From positions 62,001 through 126,000 of the forward strand of contig JBGORM010000003.1 of the NCBI GenBank assembly GCA_041538185.1: DNA of 64,000 bases, written 5' to 3'. This document shows positions 35,326 to 45,273 of the stretch, piece after piece. The number at the start of each line of letters is the position of its first letter. The stretch's first letter is position 1. The translations under genes were made by a program, and so were the position numbers. The notes below the pieces were generated by a model that did no database searches, had not been told where the DNA came from, and saw only the letters and a program-made list of their open reading frames with translations. The DNA is from Melioribacteraceae bacterium 4301-Me. GTDB taxonomy: Bacteria > Bacteroidota > Ignavibacteria > Ignavibacteriales > Melioribacteraceae.

Positions 35326-37026
35326 CTATGCCTTCATTCTTTCGCCTTTTTCCTCTTTGATAAACACCCAGCCAACCACTTTTCCGATGTCAATTGTTTC
35401 AAAATTATTCCAGTATTTTTTTGTTCTAACATACATCGAGCTTGTATCATTTGGCGGTATCGATTCAGCTTCGTTTATCAATAACTTTAATCTATTTTTC
35501 CATATTTCCATATTAGATTCCCTCAAATCTACCCAGCCATCATGAGCCCATAGGTCAATCGATTTTGGAGTAATTTCTATTTCGTTGTCACCTCTAAAGG
35601 GAGGAATCTTTATCTCATTTCCTCTTATTAGTGATTTGCCGTCAGGGGTTAATATTGGTATTCCGATTGAAATAATTTCATTTCTTAATTTAGAATTTGC
35701 TTTTAAATAATCGTAAGTTTTTTTAGAAAGATTAGCTGCTGTTTCTTTAACTATGTCTTTCATTCCACCGCATACTAATTTAAGCAAGTTAATTTCGTGT
35801 AATAATTTTGAAAGTCTTGGAGGACCTAATAACTCAAATGCTACGCTATTTGTATTGTGAATTTTCTCTAATTCAGCAAGCTTTTCAACTGCTGAATGTT
35901 GCATAAAACCAGCGCGGTAGGTTGGTTCAAGTGTAGCATTATCTAATGCGTTAATTATATCGTGTCCAGTGTTCCCACCTTTTATTTCATAAATTGCGTC
36001 TACTGCAATTTCTTCTGGCGTAACATATTCCATTTGTCCCTGGGTAGTAATAGCCTCAAATTCTCCACGTGAAAAAGTACCATTTTCACCTGTGTCGATA
36101 AAAACCGATTTTAATGTTTCACCCGAATATTTATATTGTTTATCCATCTTTAGCTGTAATTTACCGGTTAAAGGTACAGCCTCATCAAGTGAAATGTTTA
36201 ATATTTCAATAGGCTTGCCGTGCTTTTTAATTTCACCAAACTCAATTCTTTTCCAAGCTATTGCAGCTGTTGGTTTAATTTCTTTTGTGATTGGTCCATC
36301 TGGTGTTCTTCCCATTAGAAATAAAAGAAGAGTATGTGCGCCCGCAATTGCAGATTTGCTTAAAAGTACTCTCGATGGCTTTTCTTCGCTGTGCGTGTAT
36401 GGAATATTAAGTCCCATCCCGCCCGTTCCACTGGTACCAATTTTAACATAAATTTTTGTACCATTTACGTACATTGAATTATAGAGTATTTGAACGTGAC
36501 GAATTAACTGTGGAATGTAAAGTGTTGAAAGTAAAATTTCAGTTTGCTCAATTAGTTCTTCTTGAGATGATTTTTTCTCAATTGTCTTTTTAATTTTATG
36601 ATAAGTAGAATAAATGTCCTGATAAGCAATGCCAGTCGCTGAGTTAATGCAATCTATAATTATTTCAGGCTTATATGTAGATAAAAGTTGATAAATGGTA
36701 GAACTGTGCAGTATCTCATCATTCAGTTCTTCCATGATATCAGTAATTAAAATTTTTCTTTTTTGTGGGTCGGAAAGTAATTCCAATCTGCTAATATCCT
36801 TAAACTGGTTTCTAACAAAAATATTTCCCCAGAAGGGAACAAAGTAGTCATCTGGCATATCGGGATATTCTGAATATAATTTTTTTACCTCTTCTTCAGC
36901 TTCTTCTTTTTTTAATGATGTTATAATTATTCTTTTTGGTTTTTCAGCTACTAGTTTTCTTGTTACTGCATTTCCAACTAGCCCCCAGCCTCCTAATACT
37001 AATACAGTTTTGTTTTGAATATCCAT
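35326..37026 (-). CDS. Uncharacterised large Rossmann-fold (SDR-like) protein
   Basis: This 566-residue cytoplasmic protein has an N-terminal dinucleotide-binding loop VLVLGGWGLVGNAVTRKL (residues ~9-26), an SDR-like strand IIIDCINSATG near residue 125 and KIGTSGTGGMGLNIPYTHSEEKPS near residue 200, where a substrate loop would lie. The C-terminal ~300 residues have no domain I know. The size is unusual for an SDR protein. It is a single gene divergent from the PTS IIA gene. A dehydrogenase or epimerase function is plausible, but the substrate is unknown. Confidence 0.7.
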   Translation of the reverse strand: MDIQNKTVLVLGGWGLVGNAVTRKLVAEKPKRIIITSLKKEEAEEEVKKLYSEYPDMPDDYFVPFWGNIFVRNQFKDISRLELLSDPQKRKILITDIMEELNDEILHSSTIYQLLSTYKPEIIIDCINSATGIAYQDIYSTYHKIKKTIEKKSSQEELIEQTEILLSTLYIPQLIRHVQILYNSMYVNGTKIYVKIGTSGTGGMGLNIPYTHSEEKPSRVLLSKSAIAGAHTLLLFLMGRTPDGPITKEIKPTAAIAWKRIEFGEIKKHGKPIEILNISLDEAVPLTGKLQLKMDKQYKYSGETLKSVFIDTGENGTFSRGEFEAITTQGQMEYVTPEEIAVDAIYEIKGGNTGHDIINALDNATLEPTYRAGFMQHSAVEKLAELEKIHNTNSVAFELLGPPRLSKLLHEINLLKLVCGGMKDIVKETAANLSKKTYDYLKANSKLRNEIISIGIPILTPDGKSLIRGNEIKIPPFRGDNEIEITPKSIDLWAHDGWVDLRESNMEIWKNRLKLLINEAESIPPNDTSSMYVRTKKYWNNFETIDIGKVVGWVFIKEEKGERMKA

Positions 37027-37225
37027 GTTTACCTCATTTAATTTTTCTAATGGTTAACGAACATTTCAAAATTACTGTTAAACACAAATGCAAACAATTA
37101 AAAAAATATTTTTTATCACTAAAAAGTACCTTCTCTCTTTTGTTTTTCTTTTGATTGATTAAGGAAACTTCCTTTAGTAAATTTGAAAAATAAAAATATG
37201 TTCTTTAATTAAAAGTGAAGGTATC

Positions 37226-37699
37226 ATGAAAATTTGCGAAATATTAAGGAAAGAAAATATAATTGCTTCTATGAAAGGAAGAACAAAAGAAGAAGTAATA
37301 AATGAACTGATTGACTTGTTTAATGAAGATGAAAGAGTAAATAATTTAGAACAAGTAAGAAATGCAGTTTTGGAAAGAGAAAAAATAATGTCAACCGGAG
37401 TAGGAAAAGGATTTGCAATTCCTCATGCTAAAACTGATGGAGTTAATGAAATTATTGCAGCTTTTGGAAAGTTAGATAACCCCATTGATTTTAAGGCACT
37501 GGATGACCAGCCCGTTAGCCTGATTTTTCTTCTAGTTGGTAAAGAAAACTTAGTTGGTCCTCACATAAAACTCTTAAGCCGCATTTCGAGAATGATGAAC
37601 AAAGATGAGTTTCGTCAATCACTTCTTAAAGCAAAATCTGATGAAGAAATTTATAAACTTTTCGAAGAGGAAGAAAAACAATATTTTGATATTATTTAA
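37226..37699 (+). CDS. PTS IIA (fructose/nitrogen type) domain protein
   Basis: This 157-residue protein has the fructose/PtsN-type IIA fold: IIASMKGRTKEEVINELIDLF at the start, the active His in GFAIPHAKTDGV and the GPHIKLLSRISRMM helix. It would accept phosphate from HPr; no EIIB/EIIC or HPr gene is close, so a regulatory role like PtsN is more likely than sugar transport. It lies 12 bases before hisS and may be cotranscribed. Confidence 0.88.
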   Translation: MKICEILRKENIIASMKGRTKEEVINELIDLFNEDERVNNLEQVRNAVLEREKIMSTGVGKGFAIPHAKTDGVNEIIAAFGKLDNPIDFKALDDQPVSLIFLLVGKENLVGPHIKLLSRISRMMNKDEFRQSLLKAKSDEEIYKLFEEEEKQYFDII

Positions 37700-37711
37700 T
37701 TGGGATAGTAA

Positions 37712-38998
37712 ATGATTAAAGCCATCACTGGGACTAAAGATATCTTACCTGCCGATATCCCTCAATGGAGACATATAGAATCAGTTGTGCTAAAAGTAAT
37801 GAACGAGTTTAACTACAAAGAGATTCGTACACCTGTTTTTGAACAAACAATATTGTTTACAAGGGGAATTGGCGAATCGACCGACATAGTTAGTAAGGAA
37901 ATGTATACTTTTTTGGATAGAAGTCAAACAAGCATAACATTAAAACCGGAAATGACAGCTTCTGTGGTACGAGCTTTTATTGAACATTCATTAGAAAAGA
38001 AACAAAGCCTGAATAAATTTTTTTATATATCTCCAATGTTCAGACAAGAAAGACCACAAGCTGGCAGACTCAGACAATTTCATCAATTCGGTGCCGAAGC
38101 CTTAGGAAGTAAAAGCCCAATCTTAGATGCTGAAATGATTATCATCCCTTTTAGAATATTAAAACTGCTTGGTTTGAAAAACCTTTCTGTAAAAATAAAT
38201 TCGCTTGGCGTTCCGCAGTCAAGGGAAAATTACAAAAAAATTCTTAAAGAATACTTGAAACCACATTTAAATAAACTTTCTGAAGATAGTAAGAAAAGGG
38301 TTAATACAAATATTTTAAGAATTTTTGATAGTAAAGACCAAAAAGACCAAGAGATTTTAAACAATGCACCTTTATTAATTGAATATCTAGATGATGAGAG
38401 TCTTGAACACTTTGAAAAAGTAAAGCAAGCACTCCTTTCTGCAAAAATTCCATTTGAGGTTGATGCTCGATTAGTTCGGGGATTAGATTATTATACACAT
38501 ACAACATTTGAAGTTATTAGCGGCAGCGTTGGTTCACAAAGTGCACTTTGTGGAGGCGGCAGATACGATTTGCTTGTTAAAGAACTTGGCGGCTCAGAAA
38601 CCCCAGGTGTTGGGTTTGCTGCCGGAATCGAAAGAATATTGCTTGCATGTGCTAATGAAAAATCATTAAGACTTAATGATGAATCTTTGGATTTGTTCAT
38701 AGTAAATATTGATAAAAATTTGTCTGATTATGCCTTTAACGTTTCATTGTTTTTTAGAGAAAATGGCTTATCTGTAGATTTGGACTACTTGAACCGCAGC
38801 GTTAAAGCTCAAATGAGAGAGGCAAATAGACAAAATGCAAAGTTTGTTTTAATCTTGGGTGGAGAAGAATTTGCTAAGGGAGAAATATTGTTGAAAGATA
38901 TGAACACCTCGCAACAGGTTACTTTTCTTAAAGATGAATTGGAAAAAGTTGTTCAGAAAATTAAAAGTCAATTAGATGCAAATAATTTACGGTCGTAA
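37712..38998 (+). CDS. hisS: Histidyl-tRNA synthetase
   Basis: This 428-residue class II synthetase charges tRNA-His. Motif 1 lies around GTKDILPADIPQW and the following helix; motif 2 is FRQERPQAGRLRQFHQFGAE; the His-specific ARLVRGLDYYTHTTFEV and motif 3 GVGFAAGIERILLA are present. The C-terminal anticodon-binding domain ends with KAQMREANRQNAKFVLILGGEE. The 3' end overlaps the methyltransferase gene by 23 bases. Confidence 0.96.
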   Translation: MIKAITGTKDILPADIPQWRHIESVVLKVMNEFNYKEIRTPVFEQTILFTRGIGESTDIVSKEMYTFLDRSQTSITLKPEMTASVVRAFIEHSLEKKQSLNKFFYISPMFRQERPQAGRLRQFHQFGAEALGSKSPILDAEMIIIPFRILKLLGLKNLSVKINSLGVPQSRENYKKILKEYLKPHLNKLSEDSKKRVNTNILRIFDSKDQKDQEILNNAPLLIEYLDDESLEHFEKVKQALLSAKIPFEVDARLVRGLDYYTHTTFEVISGSVGSQSALCGGGRYDLLVKELGGSETPGVGFAAGIERILLACANEKSLRLNDESLDLFIVNIDKNLSDYAFNVSLFFRENGLSVDLDYLNRSVKAQMREANRQNAKFVLILGGEEFAKGEILLKDMNTSQQVTFLKDELEKVVQKIKSQLDANNLRS

Positions 38999-39707
38999 AC
39001 CAGTTTTAGAGGCAATTAATTCAAATGTTGAAATAGAGCATATTTATGTGTCTTATGGCCAACGAGGAGATGTAATAAATAAAATTTTTACTTCAGCTAA
39101 GCAAAACAAAATAAAAATTTCTCAAATTTCCCCTTCTAAATTTAATCAGCTTGTAAAAAACAAAAACTCTCAAGGTGTATGTGCATTAATAACGGAATAT
39201 CATTATAAATCCCTGCAAGAAATTATTAGTATTTCTCTAAAGTCGAGATACCCGTTGATTCTAATTATAGATTCTGTGCAGGACCCGCATAATTTAGGCG
39301 CTATATTACGTACTGCCGAATGTGCTGCAGTTGATGGTGTGCTTATTACTTCAAATAATACCGCCCCAATAAATGATACTGTGCAAAAAGCTTCAGCTGG
39401 CGCAGTGACACACTTAAATATTGCCAAGATTGGCAATCTTAACAATACAATTCAACGACTAAAAGATTTTAATTTCTGGATTGCTGGAACTTATATCTCT
39501 GAAAAATCAAAAAATTATACAGATATAGATTTTAAAATTCCTTTAGCCTTAATTGTAGGTAATGAAGAAAAAGGAATAAGAAAATTAACAGCAGACAATT
39601 GCGACATACTTGTAAAAATTCCTATGTATGGCAATATCTCATCATTAAATGTTTCGGTTGCTGCAGGCGTAATATTATTTGAAATAATTAGACAACGAAA
39701 TTATTAA
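38976..39707 (+). CDS. rlmB: TrmH/RlmB-family RNA 2'-O-ribose methyltransferase
   Basis: This 243-residue SPOUT enzyme has an N-terminal substrate-binding domain (QIIYGRKPVLEAINSN) and the trefoil-knot motifs DSVQDPHNLGAILRTAECAAVDG, IVGNEEKGIRKL and PMYGNISSLNVSVAAGVILFE. RlmB methylates G2251 of 23S rRNA in E. coli; the target here could instead be tRNA. Overlap with hisS suggests cotranslation. The symbol rests on family resemblance and the presence of the N-terminal domain. Confidence 0.88.
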   Translation: MQIIYGRKPVLEAINSNVEIEHIYVSYGQRGDVINKIFTSAKQNKIKISQISPSKFNQLVKNKNSQGVCALITEYHYKSLQEIISISLKSRYPLILIIDSVQDPHNLGAILRTAECAAVDGVLITSNNTAPINDTVQKASAGAVTHLNIAKIGNLNNTIQRLKDFNFWIAGTYISEKSKNYTDIDFKIPLALIVGNEEKGIRKLTADNCDILVKIPMYGNISSLNVSVAAGVILFEIIRQRNY

Positions 39708-39805
39708 CTCGTTCTTCTTTTGAATATATACAGAAAATTCTAATAGTTCGCCAACACTATTCACTTACACTTGGGTTAAAGATTTTAGCAAATAAAATAC
39801 TTGTT

Positions 39806-39837
39806 ATCTTGACTTTTTTATCAAGATTAGATAGGTT
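39806..39837 (+). promoter_or_regulatory. Candidate suf promoter overlapped by an Rrf2/IscR-like palindrome
   Basis: ATCTTGA (39806-39812) and TCAAGAT (39821-39827) are perfect 7-base arms around an 8-base T-rich spacer. The left arm contains TTGACT (39809-39814), a possible -35 box, with TAGGTT 17 bases later. The arrangement resembles IscR type-1 sites, and an Rrf2 regulator is encoded at 45.9 kb. sufB starts at 39861 after AAGGTGAG. Confidence 0.5.
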
Positions 39838-39860
39838 TACATCGTAAAAAAAGGTGAGTT

Positions 39861-41351
39861 ATGAGCCAAATTAAGAACCAAGAAATAGATAAAGTACAGG
39901 AAAAAAAGCTAGAAGATGTAAAAGTATTAGATGAATTCACTAAATCAGAATATAAGTGGGGATTTGTTACTGATATTGAAACTGAGTCGGCACCAAAAGG
40001 TTTGAGTGAAGAAATCATCAGATTTATTTCAGAGAAAAAGAATGAACCAGAATGGATGACAGAATGGCGATTAAAAGCTTACCGGCATTGGCTTAAAATG
40101 GAAGAACCTCATTGGGCAAATGTAAAGTATCCTCCTATCGATTATCAAAATATAAGCTACTATTCTGCTCCTAAAAAAAGACCGCAGCTAAATGATCTTA
40201 GCGAAGTTGACCCTGAATTGTTAAAGACTTTCGAAAAACTTGGTATTCCTCTCGAAGAGCAGAAAAAGCTGGCAGGTGTAGCTGTTGATGCAGTTTTCGA
40301 TTCGGTTTCGGTTGCAACGACTTTTAAGGAAACGCTAAAAGAAAAAGGAATAATTTTTTGCTCTATTTCAGAAGCCATTAGGAATCATCCTGAGCTGATA
40401 AAAAAGTATCTTGGCTCAGTAGTTCCATATACTGATAACTTTTTCGCAGCTCTTAACTCAGCTGTTTTTAGTGATGGCTCTTTCGTTTATATACCTAAAG
40501 GCGTCCGCTGTCCTATGGAACTTTCAACCTATTTTAGAATTAATGCACAAGAAACTGGACAATTTGAAAGGACATTAATTATAGCTGACGAAGGTGCTTA
40601 TGTTAGTTACTTGGAAGGATGCACTGCGCCTATACGAGATAATAATCAGCTGCATGCTGCTGTTGTTGAATTAATTGCATTAGATAATGCTGAAATTAAG
40701 TACTCAACAGTGCAAAATTGGTATCCGGGTGATAAAGAAGGTAAAGGCGGTGTATATAATTTTGTTACAAAACGAGGTGCCTGCAGAGGTAAGCACTCTA
40801 AAATTTCATGGACTCAAGTAGAAACAGGCTCTGCAATTACATGGAAATACCCAAGCTGCATTTTACAGGGAGATTATTCAGTAGGCGAGTTTTATTCTGT
40901 TGCTGTAACAAATAATTTTCAGCAGGCCGATACCGGCACAAAAATGATTCACCTTGGAAAGCACACTAAAAGTACAGTCGTATCTAAAGGAATTTCTGCC
41001 GGTAGAAGCAATAATTCTTACAGAGGATTGATTCGCATTGGTAAAAACGCTGAAGGGGCTAGAAATTTTACACAATGCGATTCGATGCTTATGAGTGATA
41101 AGTGCGGTGCTCATACTTTCCCTTATATCGAAATTGAAAATAATACCGCTAAAGTTGAACATGAAGCAACTACTTCTAAAGTTGGTGAGGACCAAATATT
41201 TTATTTGAACCAACGCGGAATTTCTACTGAAGATGCTGTAAATATGATTGTTAATGGCTTTTGCAAGGAGGTTTTTAATGAGCTTCCAATGGAGTTTGCA
41301 GTAGAGGCACAAAAACTCTTGGCAGTCTCACTCGAGGGAAGTGTAGGATAA
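39861..41351 (+). CDS. sufB: Fe-S cluster assembly scaffold SufB
   Basis: This 496-residue SufB protein is the scaffold on which the SufBC2D complex builds Fe-S clusters. Family blocks seen are [60 protein letters not shown] with the Cys proposed to receive sulfur, and [27 protein letters not shown] near the end. It is the first gene of the suf operon; sufC follows after 68 bases. SUF is probably the main cluster-assembly system supplying the Fe-S-rich respiratory proteins at 9-15 kb. Confidence 0.96.
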   Translation: MSQIKNQEIDKVQEKKLEDVKVLDEFTKSEYKWGFVTDIETESAPKGLSEEIIRFISEKKNEPEWMTEWRLKAYRHWLKMEEPHWANVKYPPIDYQNISYYSAPKKRPQLNDLSEVDPELLKTFEKLGIPLEEQKKLAGVAVDAVFDSVSVATTFKETLKEKGIIFCSISEAIRNHPELIKKYLGSVVPYTDNFFAALNSAVFSDGSFVYIPKGVRCPMELSTYFRINAQETGQFERTLIIADEGAYVSYLEGCTAPIRDNNQLHAAVVELIALDNAEIKYSTVQNWYPGDKEGKGGVYNFVTKRGACRGKHSKISWTQVETGSAITWKYPSCILQGDYSVGEFYSVAVTNNFQQADTGTKMIHLGKHTKSTVVSKGISAGRSNNSYRGLIRIGKNAEGARNFTQCDSMLMSDKCGAHTFPYIEIENNTAKVEHEATTSKVGEDQIFYLNQRGISTEDAVNMIVNGFCKEVFNELPMEFAVEAQKLLAVSLEGSVG

Positions 41352-41419
41352 AGTGAATGCTGAGATTGAAAAAATATTGTCACAATCCATTTTTATTTAA
41401 TTGTTGCTAAAGGAGAATT

Positions 41420-42184
41420 ATGCTAACAATAAAAAATCTTAAAGCGAACGTAGAAGGAAAAGAAATATTAAAAGGTATTAATCTAAGCGTAAATAAAGGT
41501 GAAATTCATGCTATTATGGGTCCTAACGGTTCAGGTAAAAGCACATTGGCAAATGTGTTGGCTGGCAATAAAGGCTACGAAGTTACTGAGGGTGAAGTAT
41601 GGTTCGATGGAAAGAATTTGCTTGAAATGAATCCTGAGGATAGAGCTAGGGAAGGTATATTCTTAGCTTTTCAGTATCCAATTGAAATCCCCGGCATAAG
41701 CAATGCTACTTTTTTAAAGACAGCTTTAAATGAAATTAGAAAATATCATGGTCAACCTGAAATTAGTACTAAAGAATTTATGGATTTAATTAGGAAGAAA
41801 TCTAAAATTCTTGGCATGGATGAATCGCTTATTAGTCGTTATGTTAACGTTGGATTTTCCGGTGGAGAAAAAAAACGCAACGAAATTTTTCAGCTTCTTA
41901 TGTTAAATCCAAAATTAGCATTGCTTGATGAGACTGATTCAGGATTGGATATTGACGCTTTAAAGATAGTAGCTAATGGTGTAAATCTTTTTAAAAATGA
42001 AAACAATGCAGTTGTCGTTGTAACTCATTATCAAAGGCTTCTAAATTACATCACCCCAGATTATGTCCATGTTCTTTATAAAGGAAGGATTGTTAAATCT
42101 GGCGGTAAGGAATTAGCTCTTGAACTTGAAGAAAAAGGTTATGATTGGCTTAAAAGTGAAGAACTAATCGAACAAAATGCTTAA
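41420..42184 (+). CDS. sufC: Fe-S cluster assembly ATPase SufC
   Basis: This 254-residue ABC-type ATPase has Walker A GPNGSGKS, the Q-loop AFQYPIEIPGIS, the signature FSGGEKKRNEI and Walker B LALLDETDSGLDIDAL, with His in VVVVTHYQRLL. SufC energises SufBD; the SufC-specific ETDSGLD is clear. AAAGGAG precedes its ATG. It lies between sufB and sufD. Confidence 0.97.
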   Translation: MLTIKNLKANVEGKEILKGINLSVNKGEIHAIMGPNGSGKSTLANVLAGNKGYEVTEGEVWFDGKNLLEMNPEDRAREGIFLAFQYPIEIPGISNATFLKTALNEIRKYHGQPEISTKEFMDLIRKKSKILGMDESLISRYVNVGFSGGEKKRNEIFQLLMLNPKLALLDETDSGLDIDALKIVANGVNLFKNENNAVVVVTHYQRLLNYITPDYVHVLYKGRIVKSGGKELALELEEKGYDWLKSEELIEQNA

Positions 42185-42205
42185 AAGAGGTAATGAACTT
42201 TTATT

Positions 42206-43543
42206 ATGCAAACACACAAAAATCAAATAGAGTGGTATCTCGATAAATTTAGTTTTTTTGAAAGCAAACTGAATGGACGTTTACAATCACCCATTCATCA
42301 GATAAGGAGAAATGCTATTGAGCAATTGGCTCAGATGAATTTTCCTTCGACTAAAAATGAAGAATGGAAGTTTACAAATGTTTCTCCAATTTTAAATTAT
42401 AACTTTATCCCGGCTGTCAACGCTGATTTGTATGATATTTCTAATCTTAAAATAGACCCCTACTTGCTTAAAGGTTTTGATTCACATCTTCTTGTATTCT
42501 TTAACGGAAATTTTGTAAGAAGTCTAAGCCGGCTGGAAGAATTGCCTAAAGGAATAATTCTTGACAGTCTTAGTCTTTTAGAGAAAGAAAATCCTGAACT
42601 TTTGAAAAAATATATTAATAAAATTTCGAGTATAGATAATGCATTTAATGCATTAAATACTGCTTTTGCCTACGATGGTGCAGTGTTGATTGTTCCAGAT
42701 AATGTAGTAGTTGAAAAACCAATTCAAGTTTTATTTTTAAGTGAAAGTACCCAGGAAAATTTGTTAAATCAGCCTCGAAACCTTTTTGTGGTAGGCAAGA
42801 ATAGTCAAGTTGAAATAATAACTAATTATCAAGGAATAAGTGCTAAAGAATATTTAAGCAACATAGTAACAGAGATTTTGGTGGGTGAAAATTCGTACGT
42901 TGATTTATATAAAGTTCAAAACGAAAGCGAGAATTCGTTTCATATAGAAAAAGTTCAGGCCTTACAAAAACGAAGCAGCGTATTTAATCATTATAATTTT
43001 GTTTTTGGCGGTTCACTTGTTAGAAATGATATTAATTCTCTTTTAGATGATGAAGGAATAGAATGTCATTTTTATGGACTATATTTGACCAACAAAAAAA
43101 GGCATGTTGATAATCATACTTTTGTAGATCATGCTAAACCAAATTGTATGAGCAATGAACTTTATAAAGGAATTATGGATGATCAGTCAAGAGGGGTTTT
43201 TAATGGCAAGATTTTAGTACGAAAAGGCGCCCAAAAAACAAATGCATATCAATCAAACAAAGCCATATTGCTTTCCGACAAGGCAATGATAGACACAAAA
43301 CCACAGTTGGAAATATTTGCTGATGATGTAAAATGTTCTCATGGAGCAGCTATTGGTTCATTAGATGAAATCTCAGAGTTTTACATTCGTTCAAGAGGAG
43401 TGCCTGAGGATATTGCAAAATCAATGTTAATTAGAGCTTTTGCAAGTGATGTTGTTGAACAAGTGAAAATACCGGAGTTAAAAGAACAGTTAAATCATCT
43501 TGTATTTGAACATTTGCACAGAAAAGAAATAACCAACCAATAA
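42206..43543 (+). CDS. sufD: Fe-S cluster assembly protein SufD
   Basis: This 445-residue SufB paralogue forms the SufBCD complex. The N-terminal helical part (MNFPSTKNEEWKFTNVSPI) and the C-terminal beta-helix with KPNCMSNELYKGIMDDQSRGVFNGKILVRKGAQKTNAYQSN and VKCSHGAAIGSLDE are typical. The His in CSHGA is the one usually placed at the SufB-SufD interface. It begins 21 bases after sufC and ends 5 bases before sufS. Confidence 0.95.
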   Translation: MQTHKNQIEWYLDKFSFFESKLNGRLQSPIHQIRRNAIEQLAQMNFPSTKNEEWKFTNVSPILNYNFIPAVNADLYDISNLKIDPYLLKGFDSHLLVFFNGNFVRSLSRLEELPKGIILDSLSLLEKENPELLKKYINKISSIDNAFNALNTAFAYDGAVLIVPDNVVVEKPIQVLFLSESTQENLLNQPRNLFVVGKNSQVEIITNYQGISAKEYLSNIVTEILVGENSYVDLYKVQNESENSFHIEKVQALQKRSSVFNHYNFVFGGSLVRNDINSLLDDEGIECHFYGLYLTNKKRHVDNHTFVDHAKPNCMSNELYKGIMDDQSRGVFNGKILVRKGAQKTNAYQSNKAILLSDKAMIDTKPQLEIFADDVKCSHGAAIGSLDEISEFYIRSRGVPEDIAKSMLIRAFASDVVEQVKIPELKEQLNHLVFEHLHRKEITNQ

Positions 43544-43548
43544 TAAAA

Positions 43549-44817
43549 GTGAAATCTGTGTTGAAAGTAGAAAATAATATTGCAGTTAAAAGAAAGTTTA
43601 ATATCAACGAAGTAAGAGAAGATTTTCCTATTCTAAAAAGATTGGTGAACGATAAACCGCTTGTTTATCTTGATAATGCGGCTACAACCCAAAAACCACA
43701 GGTTGTGATTGATAGTTTGAATCACTATTACACTTACGATAATGCAAATATCCATAGAGGTCTATATTTTTTGAGCGAACTGGCTACAGAATCTTATGAA
43801 AACGCAAGACTAAAAGTTAAGGAATTTATTAATGCATTAAGTTCTTCCGAGATAATATTTGTTAGAGGAGCAACAGAAGCTATTAACTTAGTGGCTAATT
43901 CTTTTTTTATGGGGAAATATTTTAATGACGGTGATGAGATTATTATCTCTGCTATGGAACATCATTCTAATATTGTTCCATGGCAATTAATTCAGAATAA
44001 AATCGATTTGAAGCTGCGAGTAATTCCAATGAATGATGCTGGTGAACTGGATATTGATGAATACGAAAAGATGTTCTCGTCAAAAACAAAATTGGTCTCC
44101 GTTGTTTACATTTCTAATTCTTTGGGGACAATCAATCCCGTTAAGAAAATTACAGAAATTGCCCATAAAAATAATGTACCTGTTCTTTTAGATGCTGCAC
44201 AAGCTGTGCCTCATATAAAAATTGATGTGCAAGAACTTGACTGTGACTTTTTAGTCTTTTCCGGTCATAAAGTTTTCGGTCCAACCGGCATTGGTGTGCT
44301 TTACGGTAAGACTGAGTACCTAGAGAGTATGCCTCCTTATCAAGGTGGAGGTGATATGATTAGAACTGTCTCTTTTGAAAAAACTACATTTGATGATTTG
44401 CCGCATAAATTTGAAGCTGGAACACCAAATATTGCCGGCGGTATTGGCTTAGGTGCTGCTATAGATTACTTAAATCAATTTGATAGAAATGAACTTACTA
44501 ATTACGAAAAATTATTGCTTGATTATGCAACAGAAAAACTCCATGAGGTTGAAGGATTAAAAATAATTGGCACTGCTAAAGAGAAAGCCTCCGTTATCTC
44601 TTTTGTTATCAATGGCATTCATCCTTATGATATTGGAACAATAATAGATACAGACGGAATTGCAATTAGGACCGGTCATCACTGCACTCAGCCTGTAATG
44701 ACAAGATTTAATCTTTCTGCAACAGCCAGAGCATCATTCGCTTTTTATAATACTAAAGAAGAAATTGATAAACTTGTTTTAAGTTTACTGAAAGTAAAAA
44801 AAATGTTTGCAATTTAG
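43549..44817 (+). CDS. sufS: Cysteine desulfurase SufS
   Basis: This 422-residue class V aminotransferase-fold enzyme releases sulfur from L-cysteine for cluster assembly. YLDNAATTQKPQVV, SAMEHHSNIVPW, FSGHKVFGPTGIGVLYG with the PLP Lys, and RTGHHCTQPVMTRF with the catalytic Cys are all present. The start is GTG 43549 with no strong ribosome-binding site. No SufE or SufU gene is in this operon, so the sulfur-transfer partner must be elsewhere or absent. Confidence 0.95.
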   Translation: MKSVLKVENNIAVKRKFNINEVREDFPILKRLVNDKPLVYLDNAATTQKPQVVIDSLNHYYTYDNANIHRGLYFLSELATESYENARLKVKEFINALSSSEIIFVRGATEAINLVANSFFMGKYFNDGDEIIISAMEHHSNIVPWQLIQNKIDLKLRVIPMNDAGELDIDEYEKMFSSKTKLVSVVYISNSLGTINPVKKITEIAHKNNVPVLLDAAQAVPHIKIDVQELDCDFLVFSGHKVFGPTGIGVLYGKTEYLESMPPYQGGGDMIRTVSFEKTTFDDLPHKFEAGTPNIAGGIGLGAAIDYLNQFDRNELTNYEKLLLDYATEKLHEVEGLKIIGTAKEKASVISFVINGIHPYDIGTIIDTDGIAIRTGHHCTQPVMTRFNLSATARASFAFYNTKEEIDKLVLSLLKVKKMFAI

Positions 44818-44827
44818 AGGGACTAAT

Positions 44828-45142
44828 ATGATTGATAAAGGAAAACTTGAACAGCAAATTATTTCGGTACTTAAAACTTGCTACGACCCTGAGATTCCAG
44901 TAGATATTTGGGAGCTGGGCTTAATTTACGAAATAAGAATTGATAATGATGGACAAGTTTACATCAAAATGACCTTAACATCTCCAGCTTGTCCAGTAGC
45001 TGGAAGTCTGCCAGGTGAAGTAAAAGAGAAAGTTAAAAATATTCCTGATGTTAAAGATGTTTATGTGGATTTAGTTTGGGAGCCGCGATGGGATAAAGAT
45101 ATGATGAGTGAAGAAGCAAAGTTAGAACTGGGGTTTATGTAA
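44828..45142 (+). CDS. sufT: SufT-like MIP18/DUF59 iron-sulfur assembly factor
   Basis: The protein has 104 residues from ATG 44828 after GAGGGA (the open frame reaches back into sufS). It is a DUF59 domain: LKTCYDPEIPVDIWELGLIYEI, then LTSPACPVAGSLPGEVKEKV with the conserved Cys, and VDLVWEPRWDKDMMSEEAKLELG. Stand-alone DUF59 proteins in suf operons (SufT) help mature Fe-S proteins. Its place directly after sufS supports that. Confidence 0.88.
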   Translation: MIDKGKLEQQIISVLKTCYDPEIPVDIWELGLIYEIRIDNDGQVYIKMTLTSPACPVAGSLPGEVKEKVKNIPDVKDVYVDLVWEPRWDKDMMSEEAKLELGFM

Positions 45143-45273
45143 AAGCCCCACTTAAACTCTTTGAGAAACAATGGATTTCTGTTTCTTACTTGCAAGAGGA
45201 GAAATCTATAAAATTTTTCAGAAATCAATAAATAAAAAGCCTTTAACAAGGTAATTAAGGAAAGGATGTAAAT

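Noticed and set aside
40878..41312. 144-codon frame opposite sufB
   Set aside because: Antisense shadow of a conserved gene.
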